A DNA stretch of 64,000 bases from Pseudomonas sp. G2-4 (GCF_030064125.1 NZ_CP125957.1:1612001-1676000); one strand, 5' to 3'. Positions 20,101 through 27,076 are shown, counted from the stretch's first letter. A program made the numbers and translations. The notes: generated by a model from the sequence alone, not told the origin.

Positions 20101-23100
20101 GACGCGTCAGTGTCCCAGACGCCGCCCGTGTCGCAGAACTGGACAATCGGCGGCGCCAGCGTGAGCGCATTGAATCGATCGACCGCCACCCCAACCGCCA
20201 ATGTGCGCGACATCCAGATCACCGATGTCACCCAGGTTTCCGCCGCCGAACGACAGGTGCAATTATTGAATCGTGAGAGCGGTAGCGTCACGGCTGGCGC
20301 GTCCGCCATTCAGGTCAGCGCTCCAACGGACTCATCCACAAGCACGCCACAACTGCCAGGGCATTCCCTTGACAGCACCGTCACCCGTGGCGCCGACATT
20401 GCGTTGGACACTTCGGGCACTCCACCGATCGACGCCTCGGTAAGCGCACCAGTGCCTGTCACAGGCCAAACGGTGGCGCGGGTGACGGGGCTGCCGAGTA
20501 CGGCTGTTACCTCAACGACACATAAATACTTGATCGAGACCAATCCGGTCCTTACCAACCTCAAGTCATTCACCAGTTCGGATTATCTGCTGACGAAACT
20601 CGGCTACGACGCGGACACCAGCGCCAAACGCCTGGGCGACGGTCTGTTCGAACAGCGTTTAATCCAACAAGCCGTCGTCGCTCGCACTGGCCAGCGTTTC
20701 ATCGACGGCCAGACTTCCGACGATGCGATGTTCAAGTACCTGATGAACAACGCCATCGCCAGCAAGGACGCACTCAACCTGTCGATGGGCATCACCCTCA
20801 CCGCCCAACAAGTTGCCGCCCTGACCCACGACATCGTCTGGCTCGAAGAGCACGAAGTGAACGGCGAAAAGGTGCTGGTGCCGGTGCTGTATATGGCCCA
20901 GGCCAATAACCGCCTGGCACCTAATGGCGCGTTGATTGCCGGGCAGGACGTTACGTTGATTGCCGGCAAGGATCTGGAGAACGCCGGCACGCTTCGAGCC
21001 ACCAATAATCTTTCCGCTACCGCAGGCCAGAACCTTGCCAACAGCGGACTGATTGAAGCCGGCAATCGCCTCGACATGTTAGCTGGCAACACCATTGTCA
21101 ACCAATCCGGCGGCATCATCGCCGGGCGTGACATCAGCATGAATGCGCTGGTTGGCGACATCATCAACGAGCGCACGTTGACCACCGCAAGTGTCAGCAA
21201 CAAGGGCTATACCCAGCGGCAGGACTATGCAGATAACGCCTCGCGTATCGAGGCGGCCAACGACCTGACCATGGGCGCCGGTAGAGACGTCAACAGCGTC
21301 GGCAGTGTCATGGTCAGCGGGCGCGACACGCAAATCGATGCAGGGCAGGATGTGAATATAGTCTCTGCGCAGCAGCAGACCTCCAACACCGGTGGTACCC
21401 GCAGAAGTTCAATCACCCAACTGGGCTCGGAGGTAGATGCCGGTCGCGACGTCGTTGTGAATGCCGGCCGAGACTTCAATGCCATCGCCAGCAAGATCAG
21501 TGCCGACCGCAATGTAGCCTTGGCCGCCGACGAGGACATGATCATTGCCTCAGGCGCCAACGAAACTCACTCTTACCGCAAGTCGAAAAAGGTCACTGCT
21601 CAAGAGGATCACGTCAAACAGGTCGGCAGCGCTATCAATGCTGGAGGCGACGTGAGGTTGGACGCCGGGAAAGACATGGCGCTTATCTCCAGTCGTATCA
21701 ACGCCGGTGACGAGGCTTACTTGCTGGCTGGAGAGAACCTGGCACTCCTGGCAGCACAGAATAGCGATTATTCGTTGTATGAGAAAAAGAAGAAGGGCAG
21801 TTTTGGGAAAAAACAGAATCGGCGAGATGAGCTGACCAAGGTAACTCATGTGGGAAGTGAGATCACCACTGGGGGCAATCTGACGCTGTTCAGTGGTGGG
21901 GATCAACGGTATCAAGTAGCGAAGCTGAACAGTGGCAACGATGCAGCGTTGCTGAGCGGCGGTGCGATTACCTTTGAAGGCGTAAAGGATCTCGTTCAAG
22001 AAAGCCACACGAAGAATAATTCCAGCATGGCCTGGAACTCCATGAAGGGTAAGGGCCACACTGACGAAACCTTGCGCCAGAGCCAACTAATGGCGAAAGG
22101 TGATTTGATCATCCAGGCCGTTGACGGCTTGAACATCGATATCAAGCAGATCAATCAGAAGTCTGTCAGCCAGACTATCGATGCGATGGTAAAGGCCGAC
22201 CCTGAGCTGGCGTGGTTGAAGGAGGCTGAAAAACGAGGCGACGTCGACTGGCGTCGTGTGGAGGAAATCCACCAGAGCTTCAAATATTCAAGCTCAGGGC
22301 TTGGCGTTGCCGCCCAAATGGTCCTGGCAATCGTGCTGGCGGTGGTCACGGGCGGTGCTGGAGCAGGTCTGATAGGGGCTACGGGAGGAACCTTCGCGTC
22401 AGGCTTTGCCAATGCGGTGCTGATCGCCGTGGAAACTAACGCAGTCAACAGCGCCATTAGCAACCAAGGTGATTTGGGCGCGGTTCTGAAAGACGTCACC
22501 AGCAGCGAAAGCCTTAAAAGCTATGTGATTTCAGGGATGATGGGCGGCATTGGAAGCAGCCTCGGCTACGATCCGACTAAAATAGGCTTCGATTGGAACA
22601 GTGCCGGCCAGATCGTCTTGAAGACGAGCGCAGAAACCTTGGTCCAAACCGCCCTACAGGGCGGCAGCCTTGGCGATAACTTTGTCGATAACCTGCTAGG
22701 CGCCGTCATTGATATTGGCGGTGCTGTTGCCGCCAATGCAGTCGGTGACTACATGGTCGAAGGCAGTCCCTCCAAAATCGCTGCCCACGCCTTGGTGGGT
22801 GGCTTGAAATCGATGGCCATGGGCGGTGATTTCAGGACAGGAGCCTTGGCGGGAGGCGCCAACGAAGCGCTTATTGGATATCTGGCGAAGCTGGTTCTAC
22901 CCGAGGATTATGATCCGAACAAACCGGGAGCCGAGCAGGCTGAGGCCAACCTGTTGGCCATGTCGCAGTTGCTTGGGGTGCTCACAGCAGTGGTTTCAGG
23001 CAGCGACCCGCGTATCGCAGCAGACATCGCCGCCAACGCGACGCAGAACAATTTTCTCAATCACACAGAGAACACCGAGCGTTTGGAGGCCATTAAAGGT

Positions 23101-23994
23101 TGTAACAATGGCGATCAGCAGGCCTGTGCCCGTAGGGAAGAGCTTAATCTACTGGACGTGAATCGTGATAAGGCCGTTTGGGCGGCGTGTGATGGAGCTG
23201 CCACGAGCCCAGCCTGCACTGCCGCGCGGACGGAAGCCCAGATAGCTCGATTTGACCTCTTGAGGCATTTGGACAATCCGGAAGCGCAAGCGCAATTGCA
23301 AAAGGATTTGAAAGATCCTGCGTTGATGAATTTTACGATTCTGGGTGAGTTGCGCAGTATCAAGATGCTGGATGATGCGGTCATTCGTCAAATTTCAACC
23401 AGTATCAGCAAGAGCCTGTTTTCGATAGGAACTAACCTGGCGCCGGGGATTGGGGATGTAAAGGCTTTTGCAGAAGCTGAGGATGCATGGGACTATATTT
23501 TTGCATCGATAGGTGTGGTCCCTGGCGCTGGTGATATTTTTGCTATAGGGATGCGTGAGAGCAGAGCCCTGCTAAAGGATGGCAAGGCGCAGGAAGCCAG
23601 TGATCTACTTGGAAGCTTGGCGACTTATGCTTCGGATGCAAAAGACGCAGGGAAGACCCTGCCTGAAGTGCTCAATCCGACCTACAGGGAACTAAAGGGG
23701 TTGAATAAAGGTTTTCAAGCGCATCACACCCTACCGCAGTATTTGGGGGAGATGTTGGGGTACAGCCGTAACGATATGCTTGATCATCCGGCTACTTTGA
23801 TTACTCAATATGCTCACACTGGAGCGATTAATCCAGATGCCATGCATAAAGCGATCAATCAATATTTGCCGCCAATGAAGGAAGGTAAAAAAGCAATCTA
23901 TACCTCTGGTCAAATAAAAACGGGGTTGCAGCAGGCTTATAAGGATATTGGGCGTCCCGAACTCTTTGAGTCTATTAAACATTTAATTAAGTAG
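11164..23994 (+). CDS. TpsA filamentous haemagglutinin / CdiA-like exoprotein with C-terminal toxin
   Basis: A 4276-residue two-partner secretion exoprotein. Order: an extended signal region (residues 1-48, ending WAQA); a TPS secretion domain (about 49-300) with the conserved LGNPNL and ANPHGITCNGCGFIN motifs (Cys162, Cys165); a very long FHA-1 beta-helix of degenerate repeats of the type LDN-GG-L-S (about 300-2640); an AT-rich, Tyr-rich non-repetitive insert with Cys2682 and Cys2685 (about 2646-2899); a Ser/Thr/Pro-rich linker (about 2900-3210); FHA-2 repeats (about 3250-3650); a DUF637-like hydrophobic region (about 3680-3810); a pretoxin boundary QNNFL at 3961-3965; and a C-terminal toxin region with AHH at 4186-4188. 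This is the CdiA layout: stick, receptor-binding tip, then delivered toxin. The AHH and later His residues suggest an HNH/Endo VII-superfamily nuclease, an inference from motif only. Confidence 0.93.
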   Translation: MDDRQYTFLARQPSAALQTREQFWGMPKRGLAFLLANVMFWQPLWAQAEGIVVSAPGTGLDRAGNGVPIVNIARPNGSGLSHNKFKDYNVGSNGVILNNATSRTQSTQLGGIILGNPNLNGTAAKIILNEVNGGNPSQLRGYTEVAGQSAHVIVANPHGITCNGCGFINTPRATLSTGKPIIENGQLNRYQVDQGSVSIEGAGLNATNVDRFEIITRSAKINAEIQAKNLTIVAGRNDVNAGTLNATARADDGSAKPQLAIDSSALGGMYAGAIKLVGTEAGVGVKLDGKLIASGGDIQLDSNGQLSMVDASASGAVNVKAASLDSRGSVYAGTTLSAQTQGDLTNQQTLAARDSIVLDAGGRLSNSGIIEAGVNADNTRNATGDVSVTAQNLNNNGKSVIASRNLTANVAQTLNNQGGTLSAGQTGTVKAGTLNNQSKGRVLSNGALNVTADKLLNAQGLVSSNGNLTANVGQLNNSNGELNSLSNVTLRVASLDNVAGLVAAGQVLDINASGQVNNRGGRLTASKSVQLNAGSMDNTAGRLLSDGALTASISAQLLNQTGLLSSAGLLSLNAQQLDNRQGSLYARQGLNLNLRGQLLNAQGGVKSDTTASVKAAEINNDAGQLSSIGALSIHSTATLSNLGGSVISSDTLLLKAGQVNNAGGRIASAKALDANVSGLDQQNGQLVSNTSLALDLNHGQLNNQGGLISAPGSLLLKNLAAVNNRDGEISSDQAFSLNATSLDNSAGSIASKQNLNLVIAQALNNTKGLIAANGLEVRAASLDNSGGTLGSDTDLTVNVDGTLNNQDGEISSAGLTRLNAMALNNGNGQVLGDKALNITLGGALDNRNGVLGSGKVVDIQAASLNNSNGGQVISDGTLAARISGLLDNQSLGEVAAKGALDLQTGAIDNRGGRLSGYDLLTLHSDSLDNRGGNIRADKALQLTVDQLDNRSNGIITGKAGIHFEGSRLDNSSGLLTSAGPLTLKAAEVQNGLGRISSQTDLTAVIDTLQQQGGALVAQGNLSLAGSTLDNRNGGLVGTTKALDLQVGQIDNRAGELSAGLGVKVGGQRLDNSAGGKLIAGTDLELKVAQLINQNKGLIHAQGRMTLSGSTLDNTDGAIASLNGLVITLDNTLLNNKGLISSEGELTVNAGSLDNSVGSLGSAGALSIVSSGGLTNQGGSISTDAALTLKSVSLDNSQKGLISGNAATQITTGALNNSQGGRLTSGNTLQLDATQVNNAAGRIASSQALTASVTGLDQQQGELFSNTSLRLDMNQGQLNNQAGLINASGALLLSNLKDVNNQNGEISSQQAFTLAAQNLDNSGGKLLSNQGLVLRTAQALNNARGVISAASLDSRSNSLDNSDGLISSRAQLDLNVQTLLDNQRGSLIADGALLLTADHLDNRAANIAGKAGLNATVTRLDNRQGTLISTTDLTLKASSLDNRQAGLIGATKALELDVDDLDNRGGELTGNADVTLVSQNLDNSDGGQVFAGQALKLTVDKLLNRTKGLLSAKTKLSLDGGSLDNSGGYLVSQQNQRISLSRDLNNTQGQLSSEGTLNISAANLTNTGGSLSSAADLTVHSLGRLDNQGGELVTDGALLLTSTALDNRQQGNISGKGAVSVTTGAFDNSQNGRLNSGATLNLQAGQVTNQNGGRIGSQGALTASVSGLDQQGGQLFSNTSLSLDTNNGQLNNQNGLINAPGTLLLKNLNGVNNQGGEISSAQAFTLAAKNLNNDNGRLLSNQGLTLRIAQALNNVKGVIGAATLDARAQSLNNNGGTLTSRGNLDLTIDQQLDNQAQGLISAAQRLTLNSGDLNNQSGSVLAGGALVLNAMALNNSANGLINAQDNLTLGADSLDSSDGGEVSAKGDMNLTLSALTQNGGRLMGEKALTLNLGGHDLSNRNGLITAKGPLTLNGLRDLNNQGGEISSSQSFNLAGRTLDNTGGKLISSNLLSLNATNVLNQNGLISGWQGLDVRGTSLDNRNNGTLSSRNGDVGVTLSGALLNSGAGALVGQKKLTVSAASLDNSGGGILSSSGDQTLTVIGGLLNNAQGGLIDSGAVLVMNAMTLGNAGGTVNAQKALSFTGSVLDNSGGNLIGNAAVTLDLLGALTNTNGKIASVGPLRVERATQINNQGGQIASQGLLTLLTDGLDNSNTGTLAAKNALLITASGAVQNHTNGLIYNQTADVALNAASLANGQGEMQGQTGLSLELRAGLDNQGGKLIAQTGDVSVTAASIDNRGGTLASLKGALEASTVGVLRNGFDVNNKGGVIQGQRLDLRALAGLNNNGGRIAAQAGDIVIDTASLNNRSGGLYASGLIKVSGAGASLDNAAGQIAGNAIHLDLDGALTNRGGILESDSTLVVSAASLDNQTGQLRALGGAGKTDFQIGSLFDNRNGKLESVNSQLTLSANSFLNGGGQLLHLGDGTFDISLANVTGAGGDIVTRGGLTLKADTWTNTSAIQAGRLTVDVNNFTQTETGQLLASTQLEGKGGNWVNNGLIASDGGLGLQLTGRYSGNGRVTSLGDMTVDAAAIDLSSVASITGGGTTTIGGRGGLGSLNNYGRMTSAGALNITAGTINNYGTVAGADGLKLTASTLLNDQGGFLFSGGDMKLRVGSFTNRKSDVYALENIDVARNDLGGRSALMENDSGTMESGLDFSINADSIINKRGDFKTEAELYSSALGFRCYSCNSLPTSGTWEQLPSSYLVFQQKYRVVVSGDSEAKAASLNAGKKLTVQGGSFLNSNSSVTAGGDIAINVDGFENSATALGDYTSYQYYSDYSPFLDTMRQVVNYNIHNDADYNEDMRFWNAAGVESIAYSRVLRQGSKNPDKESVQVIGPVTLHLSWSWDISSAIIFEASKYSTGVRADLPAFIKNLNAFKSEVFSTTSSDSFAPAIIQAGGNVSITATNKITNGVERPFSTGITTSSRNTTTAASGSGKTTVVTLNSQLPPDLAQQQINPLTLPGFSLPTGQNGLFRLSGQGASDASVSQTPPVSQNWTIGGASVSALNRSTATPTANVRDIQITDVTQVSAAERQVQLLNRESGSVTAGASAIQVSAPTDSSTSTPQLPGHSLDSTVTRGADIALDTSGTPPIDASVSAPVPVTGQTVARVTGLPSTAVTSTTHKYLIETNPVLTNLKSFTSSDYLLTKLGYDADTSAKRLGDGLFEQRLIQQAVVARTGQRFIDGQTSDDAMFKYLMNNAIASKDALNLSMGITLTAQQVAALTHDIVWLEEHEVNGEKVLVPVLYMAQANNRLAPNGALIAGQDVTLIAGKDLENAGTLRATNNLSATAGQNLANSGLIEAGNRLDMLAGNTIVNQSGGIIAGRDISMNALVGDIINERTLTTASVSNKGYTQRQDYADNASRIEAANDLTMGAGRDVNSVGSVMVSGRDTQIDAGQDVNIVSAQQQTSNTGGTRRSSITQLGSEVDAGRDVVVNAGRDFNAIASKISADRNVALAADEDMIIASGANETHSYRKSKKVTAQEDHVKQVGSAINAGGDVRLDAGKDMALISSRINAGDEAYLLAGENLALLAAQNSDYSLYEKKKKGSFGKKQNRRDELTKVTHVGSEITTGGNLTLFSGGDQRYQVAKLNSGNDAALLSGGAITFEGVKDLVQESHTKNNSSMAWNSMKGKGHTDETLRQSQLMAKGDLIIQAVDGLNIDIKQINQKSVSQTIDAMVKADPELAWLKEAEKRGDVDWRRVEEIHQSFKYSSSGLGVAAQMVLAIVLAVVTGGAGAGLIGATGGTFASGFANAVLIAVETNAVNSAISNQGDLGAVLKDVTSSESLKSYVISGMMGGIGSSLGYDPTKIGFDWNSAGQIVLKTSAETLVQTALQGGSLGDNFVDNLLGAVIDIGGAVAANAVGDYMVEGSPSKIAAHALVGGLKSMAMGGDFRTGALAGGANEALIGYLAKLVLPEDYDPNKPGAEQAEANLLAMSQLLGVLTAVVSGSDPRIAADIAANATQNNFLNHTENTERLEAIKGCNNGDQQACARREELNLLDVNRDKAVWAACDGAATSPACTAARTEAQIARFDLLRHLDNPEAQAQLQKDLKDPALMNFTILGELRSIKMLDDAVIRQISTSISKSLFSIGTNLAPGIGDVKAFAEAEDAWDYIFASIGVVPGAGDIFAIGMRESRALLKDGKAQEASDLLGSLATYASDAKDAGKTLPEVLNPTYRELKGLNKGFQAHHTLPQYLGEMLGYSRNDMLDHPATLITQYAHTGAINPDAMHKAINQYLPPMKEGKKAIYTSGQIKTGLQQAYKDIGRPELFESIKHLIK

Positions 23995-24001
23995 GTGGTT
24001 T

Positions 24002-24451
24002 ATGCTTGATAAGCAGGTATACGATTTGACGGCGCGAGATATCGAAGAGCATGGTGTTTGGTATTTCCCTATGGATGAGACTGTCCAGAACGAGCTAACC
24101 GTACGTCCTATATGCTCTAAGGAGCAGATTGATATAGGGTTTCAAGTCATTGTCAGGGCTTGGTTTCAAACCTGTTGCGGTGCTAGATATATAGGGTATA
24201 TCTATTGGGGTGTTAGTTCGGCCATTGGTCACCTGCAGCCTGTCATGTTTGTCGGTGTGGATCAGTGTATTAATTTTTGGAGTGGGATGAACGAACCGAT
24301 GTGGGAAAACTATTCTCCAGAGCTGCAAGTGATTCGTTCGGATTTTCCCATTTCATTTTCTTCGGAGAGTGTCTTTGATTTACCTGTTGTGGCAGGAGTT
24401 TTGCAAGGGTTGTACAGCCTGAAAGATGGTCAGGTGACAGTATCTACATAA
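24002..24451 (+). CDS. probable immunity protein for the TpsA toxin
   Basis: A 149-residue acidic, cytoplasmic-looking protein starting 7 bases after the TpsA stop, with GTAGGTGG just upstream of its ATG. Position, size and base composition (as AT-rich as the toxin end of tpsA and unlike the rest of the locus) are what is expected of a CdiI-type immunity protein that binds and neutralises the adjacent toxin in sibling cells. I recognise no named immunity family; the central segment is rich in Trp, Tyr and Cys. The function is inferred from context alone. Confidence 0.7.
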   Translation: MLDKQVYDLTARDIEEHGVWYFPMDETVQNELTVRPICSKEQIDIGFQVIVRAWFQTCCGARYIGYIYWGVSSAIGHLQPVMFVGVDQCINFWSGMNEPMWENYSPELQVIRSDFPISFSSESVFDLPVVAGVLQGLYSLKDGQVTVST

Positions 24452-24549
24452 GTAACTAGGGCTGGGAGGTTGGCAGATTTGAGCAGGAAAAGGGGACAGA
24501 TTTGAATGGCACTTCCTTAGCGGCTAAACGCTTGAACTGAAAGCGAAAA

Positions 24550-24852
24550 ATGAAGAGGGTCGTTTGCCTGTCCAGTGGTGCCGTTTTAGATGCTGCCCTT
24601 GGGCGTTTTCGAGGCAAGGGCGGCGATGAGCAAACATTGCTCAGATCGATGCTCGAACTGGAGTTAAGAGCCGTTGCAGGGGCGGGTGGTCGATATACGC
24701 ATTTCGCTAATGGTTTGATTACGTTGCAGAAAGTTGATGAAGGCGTTTACAAGATCCTTGATCTTGAAATGTTCTATAAAAGTTACGGCTGGTGCGCTGT
24801 CTTACGAGGGGGGGAGTATGCGCCTCCCGGAGATTTTTGGGATGAAGAGTAA
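24550..24852 (+). CDS. small protein downstream of the toxin-immunity pair
   Basis: A 100-residue protein ending in a cluster of acidic residues (GDFWDEE). It has no signal peptide and no family I recognise. It lies 98 bases after the immunity gene, on the same strand, before a terminator. The ribosome site is weak (GAAAGCGAAAA before the ATG). In CDI loci, further small genes here are often orphan immunity genes left behind when toxin cassettes are exchanged; that is a possibility here, not a demonstrated function. The preceding gap holds GGGGACAGATTTGA, which may mark an old recombination joint. Confidence 0.5.
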   Translation: MKRVVCLSSGAVLDAALGRFRGKGGDEQTLLRSMLELELRAVAGAGGRYTHFANGLITLQKVDEGVYKILDLEMFYKSYGWCAVLRGGEYAPPGDFWDEE

Positions 24853-24890
24853 AGATTTTCTGATGAGTGCTGATCCGATTTAAGAGTTGA

Positions 24891-24920
24891 AAAACGGGCG
24901 ATCTTCAAGTCGCCCGTTTT
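24891..24920. terminator. terminator at the end of the tps/CDI locus, possibly bidirectional
   Basis: An 11-base perfect stem AAAACGGGCGA (24891-24901) / TCGCCCGTTTT (24910-24920) carries A-runs on one side and T-runs on the other, so it can serve both the upstream plus-strand genes and the minus-strand gene that ends at 24923. Confidence 0.88.
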
Positions 24921-24922
24921 CA

Positions 24923-25195
24923 TTACTCAGCAGCCTGCGCCCGCAACCGCCTCCCAATCACGTCCATCACATCACAGCCATCGCGCAACGATATCGTCAG
25001 CATTTTGCAGAAGTCAGAAAGCACCACTGTATCGGAGCTGATATCCGAACGGAACGCGATGTTTTCCAGCAGTTGGGTCACGGTGCGGATGCGGTAGTCG
25101 GCGGTTTCGAAGAGGACATCGAGTGGAGCTTCGGTGTCGATGAGCAGGGTAGCGGGGACGCAGTCGATGCCAGTGATGGGCATGTATCGATTCAT
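24923..25195 (-). CDS. small hypothetical protein with a structured leader
   Basis: A 90-residue soluble protein with no signal peptide. It contains a helical segment around LDVLFETADYRIRTVTQLLENIAF and a basic end (IGRRLRAQAAE). Its general pattern is like short Pseudomonas proteins that occur in paralogous sets and have no known role, but I cannot assign a family. It is notable because the element at 25237-25418 lies in its 5' region and would be transcribed on the sense strand. It converges with the CDI locus at the shared terminator 24891-24920. Confidence 0.6.
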   Translation of the reverse strand: MNRYMPITGIDCVPATLLIDTEAPLDVLFETADYRIRTVTQLLENIAFRSDISSDTVVLSDFCKMLTISLRDGCDVMDVIGRRLRAQAAE

Positions 25196-25236
25196 TTTGA
25201 AGATCTCTGTTTGATTGGCTGAAAGCCATCACTCAG

Positions 25237-25418
25237 TCGTCGCCAAACGATTGGGTGGTGGCTGTGCGCAGGTTGGCGAACCGGTTACAGAGAAAACCGG
25301 CAGATCCGAAGATCTCCCGCGCACAGCCGCCGTGGAATATAGCGGCTTTGCGGGTGCGTCGGTACCTGCAATGAGCTGGTAGCTTTCGCATTCTCTGTAG
25401 TCGGGTCGCCAAACCCGA
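25237..25418 (-). ncRNA. candidate structured leader: three-way junction flanked by two matching hairpins
   Basis: Seen directly: stem P1, a 10-base perfect pairing GGCTGTGCGC (25260-25269) / GCGCACAGCC (25319-25328), extendable to 13 with one G-U. It encloses P2, CCGGTT (25281-25286) / AACCGG (25295-25300), and P3, AGATC (25302-25306) / GATCT (25311-25315). On the minus strand the P3 loop is C(UUCG)G, an extra-stable RNA tetraloop. Two further hairpins flank the junction at 25237-25250 (stem TCGT/ACGA) and 25401-25418 (stem TCGGGT/ACCCGA), both with the same six-base loop, TTGGCG on the minus strand. It ends about 40 bases before the gene starting at 25195. Role unknown; a cis-regulatory RNA or a mobile structured repeat is possible. 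Confidence 0.5.
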
Positions 25419-25570
25419 GTCGCCTTTTGGGACGACAACGGACTATAGGCCGCCCCGTTCTCGAGCTACAAGACGCCGCTTTCCGAGCTTTGTGTAGGAC
25501 CTTTGGCCCAGCATCAGTCGGCTTTTGGGGTGCGGCGGTTCAGGCAACGCAGGCGCCTGCTGCGCAGTCG

Positions 25571-25594
25571 AGCGGGAGCAAGCTCCCTCGCCAC
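25571..25594. repeat. single REP sequence, GTGGCGAGGGAGC family
   Basis: AGCGGGAGCAAGCTCCCTCG followed by CCAC is one arm only; no inverted partner is visible nearby. The rest of the 25419-25626 stretch holds no gene that I can support. Confidence 0.85.
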
Positions 25595-25626
25595 GGGGAC
25601 CGCGCTTGACTGGGCCAGTGGGCGTA

Positions 25627-26358
25627 TCAGCTATGGCAGCAGCTGTGGGGTTTGGCCTCGTCGTATTTATCGTGATGCCGTACCCAGTCCATGATTTCTT
25701 CTTCGTTGCGGCCCTTGGGCGTCAGGTCGAGGTAGTTGTAGGTGCCAACCAGGATGTCGAGGCCGCGGGCGTAGGTTGAGTAGGTGTGGAAGATGTCGCC
25801 GGCTTCGTTGCGATAGAAGACGCTCAGGCCTGGGAGTTCGCCTTCGGTGCTGTCGGATTTTTCGTAGTTGTAGGTGGCTTTTCCGGCGGCGACGTCTTCG
25901 TCATTGAGGGTGACGCCAAAGTCGGGGTTGAAGTCGCAGCCGTTGGACGAGACCCAGTCGAAGGCCCAGCCCATGCGCCGTTTGAAGGGTTGGAACTCGG
26001 CGAACGGGGCGCGGGAGACGGCTACGACGGCGACGTCGTGATGGGCCAGGTGCTGGTTGGCGCCGTCGATGTGGTCGGACAGGAAGGAGCAGCCTTGGCA
26101 GCCTTGTGTCCAGCCAGGGCCGAACATGAAGTGGTAGATGATCAGTTGGCTGCGGCCGCCGAACAGGTCGGCCAGGCTCAGTTCGCCGTGGGGACCTTGG
26201 AAGCGGTAGGGTTTGTCGATTTTTACCCAGGGCAGGGCGCGGCGCTCGGCGCTGAGTTTGTCTCGTTCGCGGGTGAAGGCTTTTTCGTGGGCCAGGTGTT
26301 GGCGTCGGGCGGTGAGCCATTCTTCCCGTGAGACGACTGGATGATTCTCTACGTTCAT
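25627..26358 (-). CDS. DUF899 family thioredoxin-fold protein
   Basis: A 243-residue protein of the DUF899 (AhpC/TSA-like) family. Recognisable are the N-terminal EEWLTARRQHLAHEKAFTR, the LFGGRSQLIIYHFMFGPGW block, the cysteine motif CQGCSF, and the C-terminal GLDILVGTYNYLDLTPKGR. The family adopts a thioredoxin-like fold; members are widespread in soil bacteria and lack an established substrate. The start at 26358 is set by GGAGAAATC just upstream. The final residues SCCHS carry an unusual Cys pair. It is divergent from the gene at 26546. Confidence 0.88.
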   Translation of the reverse strand: MNVENHPVVSREEWLTARRQHLAHEKAFTRERDKLSAERRALPWVKIDKPYRFQGPHGELSLADLFGGRSQLIIYHFMFGPGWTQGCQGCSFLSDHIDGANQHLAHHDVAVVAVSRAPFAEFQPFKRRMGWAFDWVSSNGCDFNPDFGVTLNDEDVAAGKATYNYEKSDSTEGELPGLSVFYRNEAGDIFHTYSTYARGLDILVGTYNYLDLTPKGRNEEEIMDWVRHHDKYDEAKPHSCCHS

Positions 26359-26545
26359 GATGATTTCTCCTACATGGCAGAGCCGCTGAGTCGGCGCTTC
26401 AACAGGTAGTCGTTTGGCCTTCGATGAATTCGACAGGCCGTTGGTCGGCTGGTGATATGGCCCGCCCGCGAACCCGGCTGAACGGCGGCGTAGCGCCTCG
26501 GTCACAACCTAGGTAGGCATCTCACTCTTTAGAGGATGGACCAGG

Positions 26546-26938
26546 ATGACGACTTATAACTGGGACTTGATCGAAAAGTTGTTGCATGAAGTGCAGAACG
26601 GCGCTGGCCACAGCTTCACCCCTCGGCCTTATGCGGAGGAGTACGCGGCGGCGAAGGCGGCCGAGGGCGAGGAGATCGAGAACCTCGATCATCTGAAAGC
26701 GGTCGCCGGGGAGTACGAAAAGTTACTGCTGGAGCGTGGTTATATTGAGCCTCGGCCGGAGGAAGAGGGCGGTAATGGCGAGAACTTTGTGCTGACGCCC
26801 CGTGGTTCGCGGTTGTTGAGCCTGATCGACAGCAGCATCCCGGGCAATGATCATCCGCGCCAGGTGCTGGATGAGCAGGACGATGCGCTGGATGAATTTA
26901 CCTTTGATGAGTTGGCTTCGAAGGCGCAGATTGCCTGA
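26546..26938 (+). CDS. DUF2513-like small protein, possible winged-helix
   Basis: A 130-residue acidic protein. Its beginning (NWDLIEKLLHEVQN) and the later pattern of a paired-helix segment ending in LTPRGSRLLSLI resemble DUF2513 proteins, which look like small winged-helix domains. No membrane segment or signal is present. It diverges from the DUF899 gene with 187 bases between them and is followed by a REPIN. Assignment to DUF2513 is moderate; function is unknown. Confidence 0.7.
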   Translation: MTTYNWDLIEKLLHEVQNGAGHSFTPRPYAEEYAAAKAAEGEEIENLDHLKAVAGEYEKLLLERGYIEPRPEEEGGNGENFVLTPRGSRLLSLIDSSIPGNDHPRQVLDEQDDALDEFTFDELASKAQIA

Positions 26939-26957
26939 CAGGCCTGCACTGAGCCCT

Positions 26958-27045
26958 GTTGGAGCGAGCTTGCTCGCGATAGCGATTGAACAGGCAACAC
27001 ATCTGTTGAATGTCAGACCGCTATCGCGAGCAAGCTCGCTCCCAC
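26958..27045. repeat. REPIN, GTGGGAGCGAGC family
   Basis: GTTGGAGCGAGCTTGCTCGC and its inverted copy ending GCTCGCTCCCAC enclose a short spacer. It lies between convergent genes at 26938 and 27077. Confidence 0.9.
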
Positions 27046-27076
27046 ATTGGATCTCCCACAATGGATCTCAGTGGTT

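Noticed and set aside
24470..24520. GGGGACAGATTTGA sequences as evidence of a transposon end
   Set aside because: Only short similar words are seen; no inverted partner, transposase or duplication. Mentioned only as a possible joint.
25229..25438. 69-codon minus-strand frame across the structured element
   Set aside because: It has no ribosome site, and the visible conservation signal in the region is paired stems rather than protein features. I treat it as fortuitous, though translation is not excluded.
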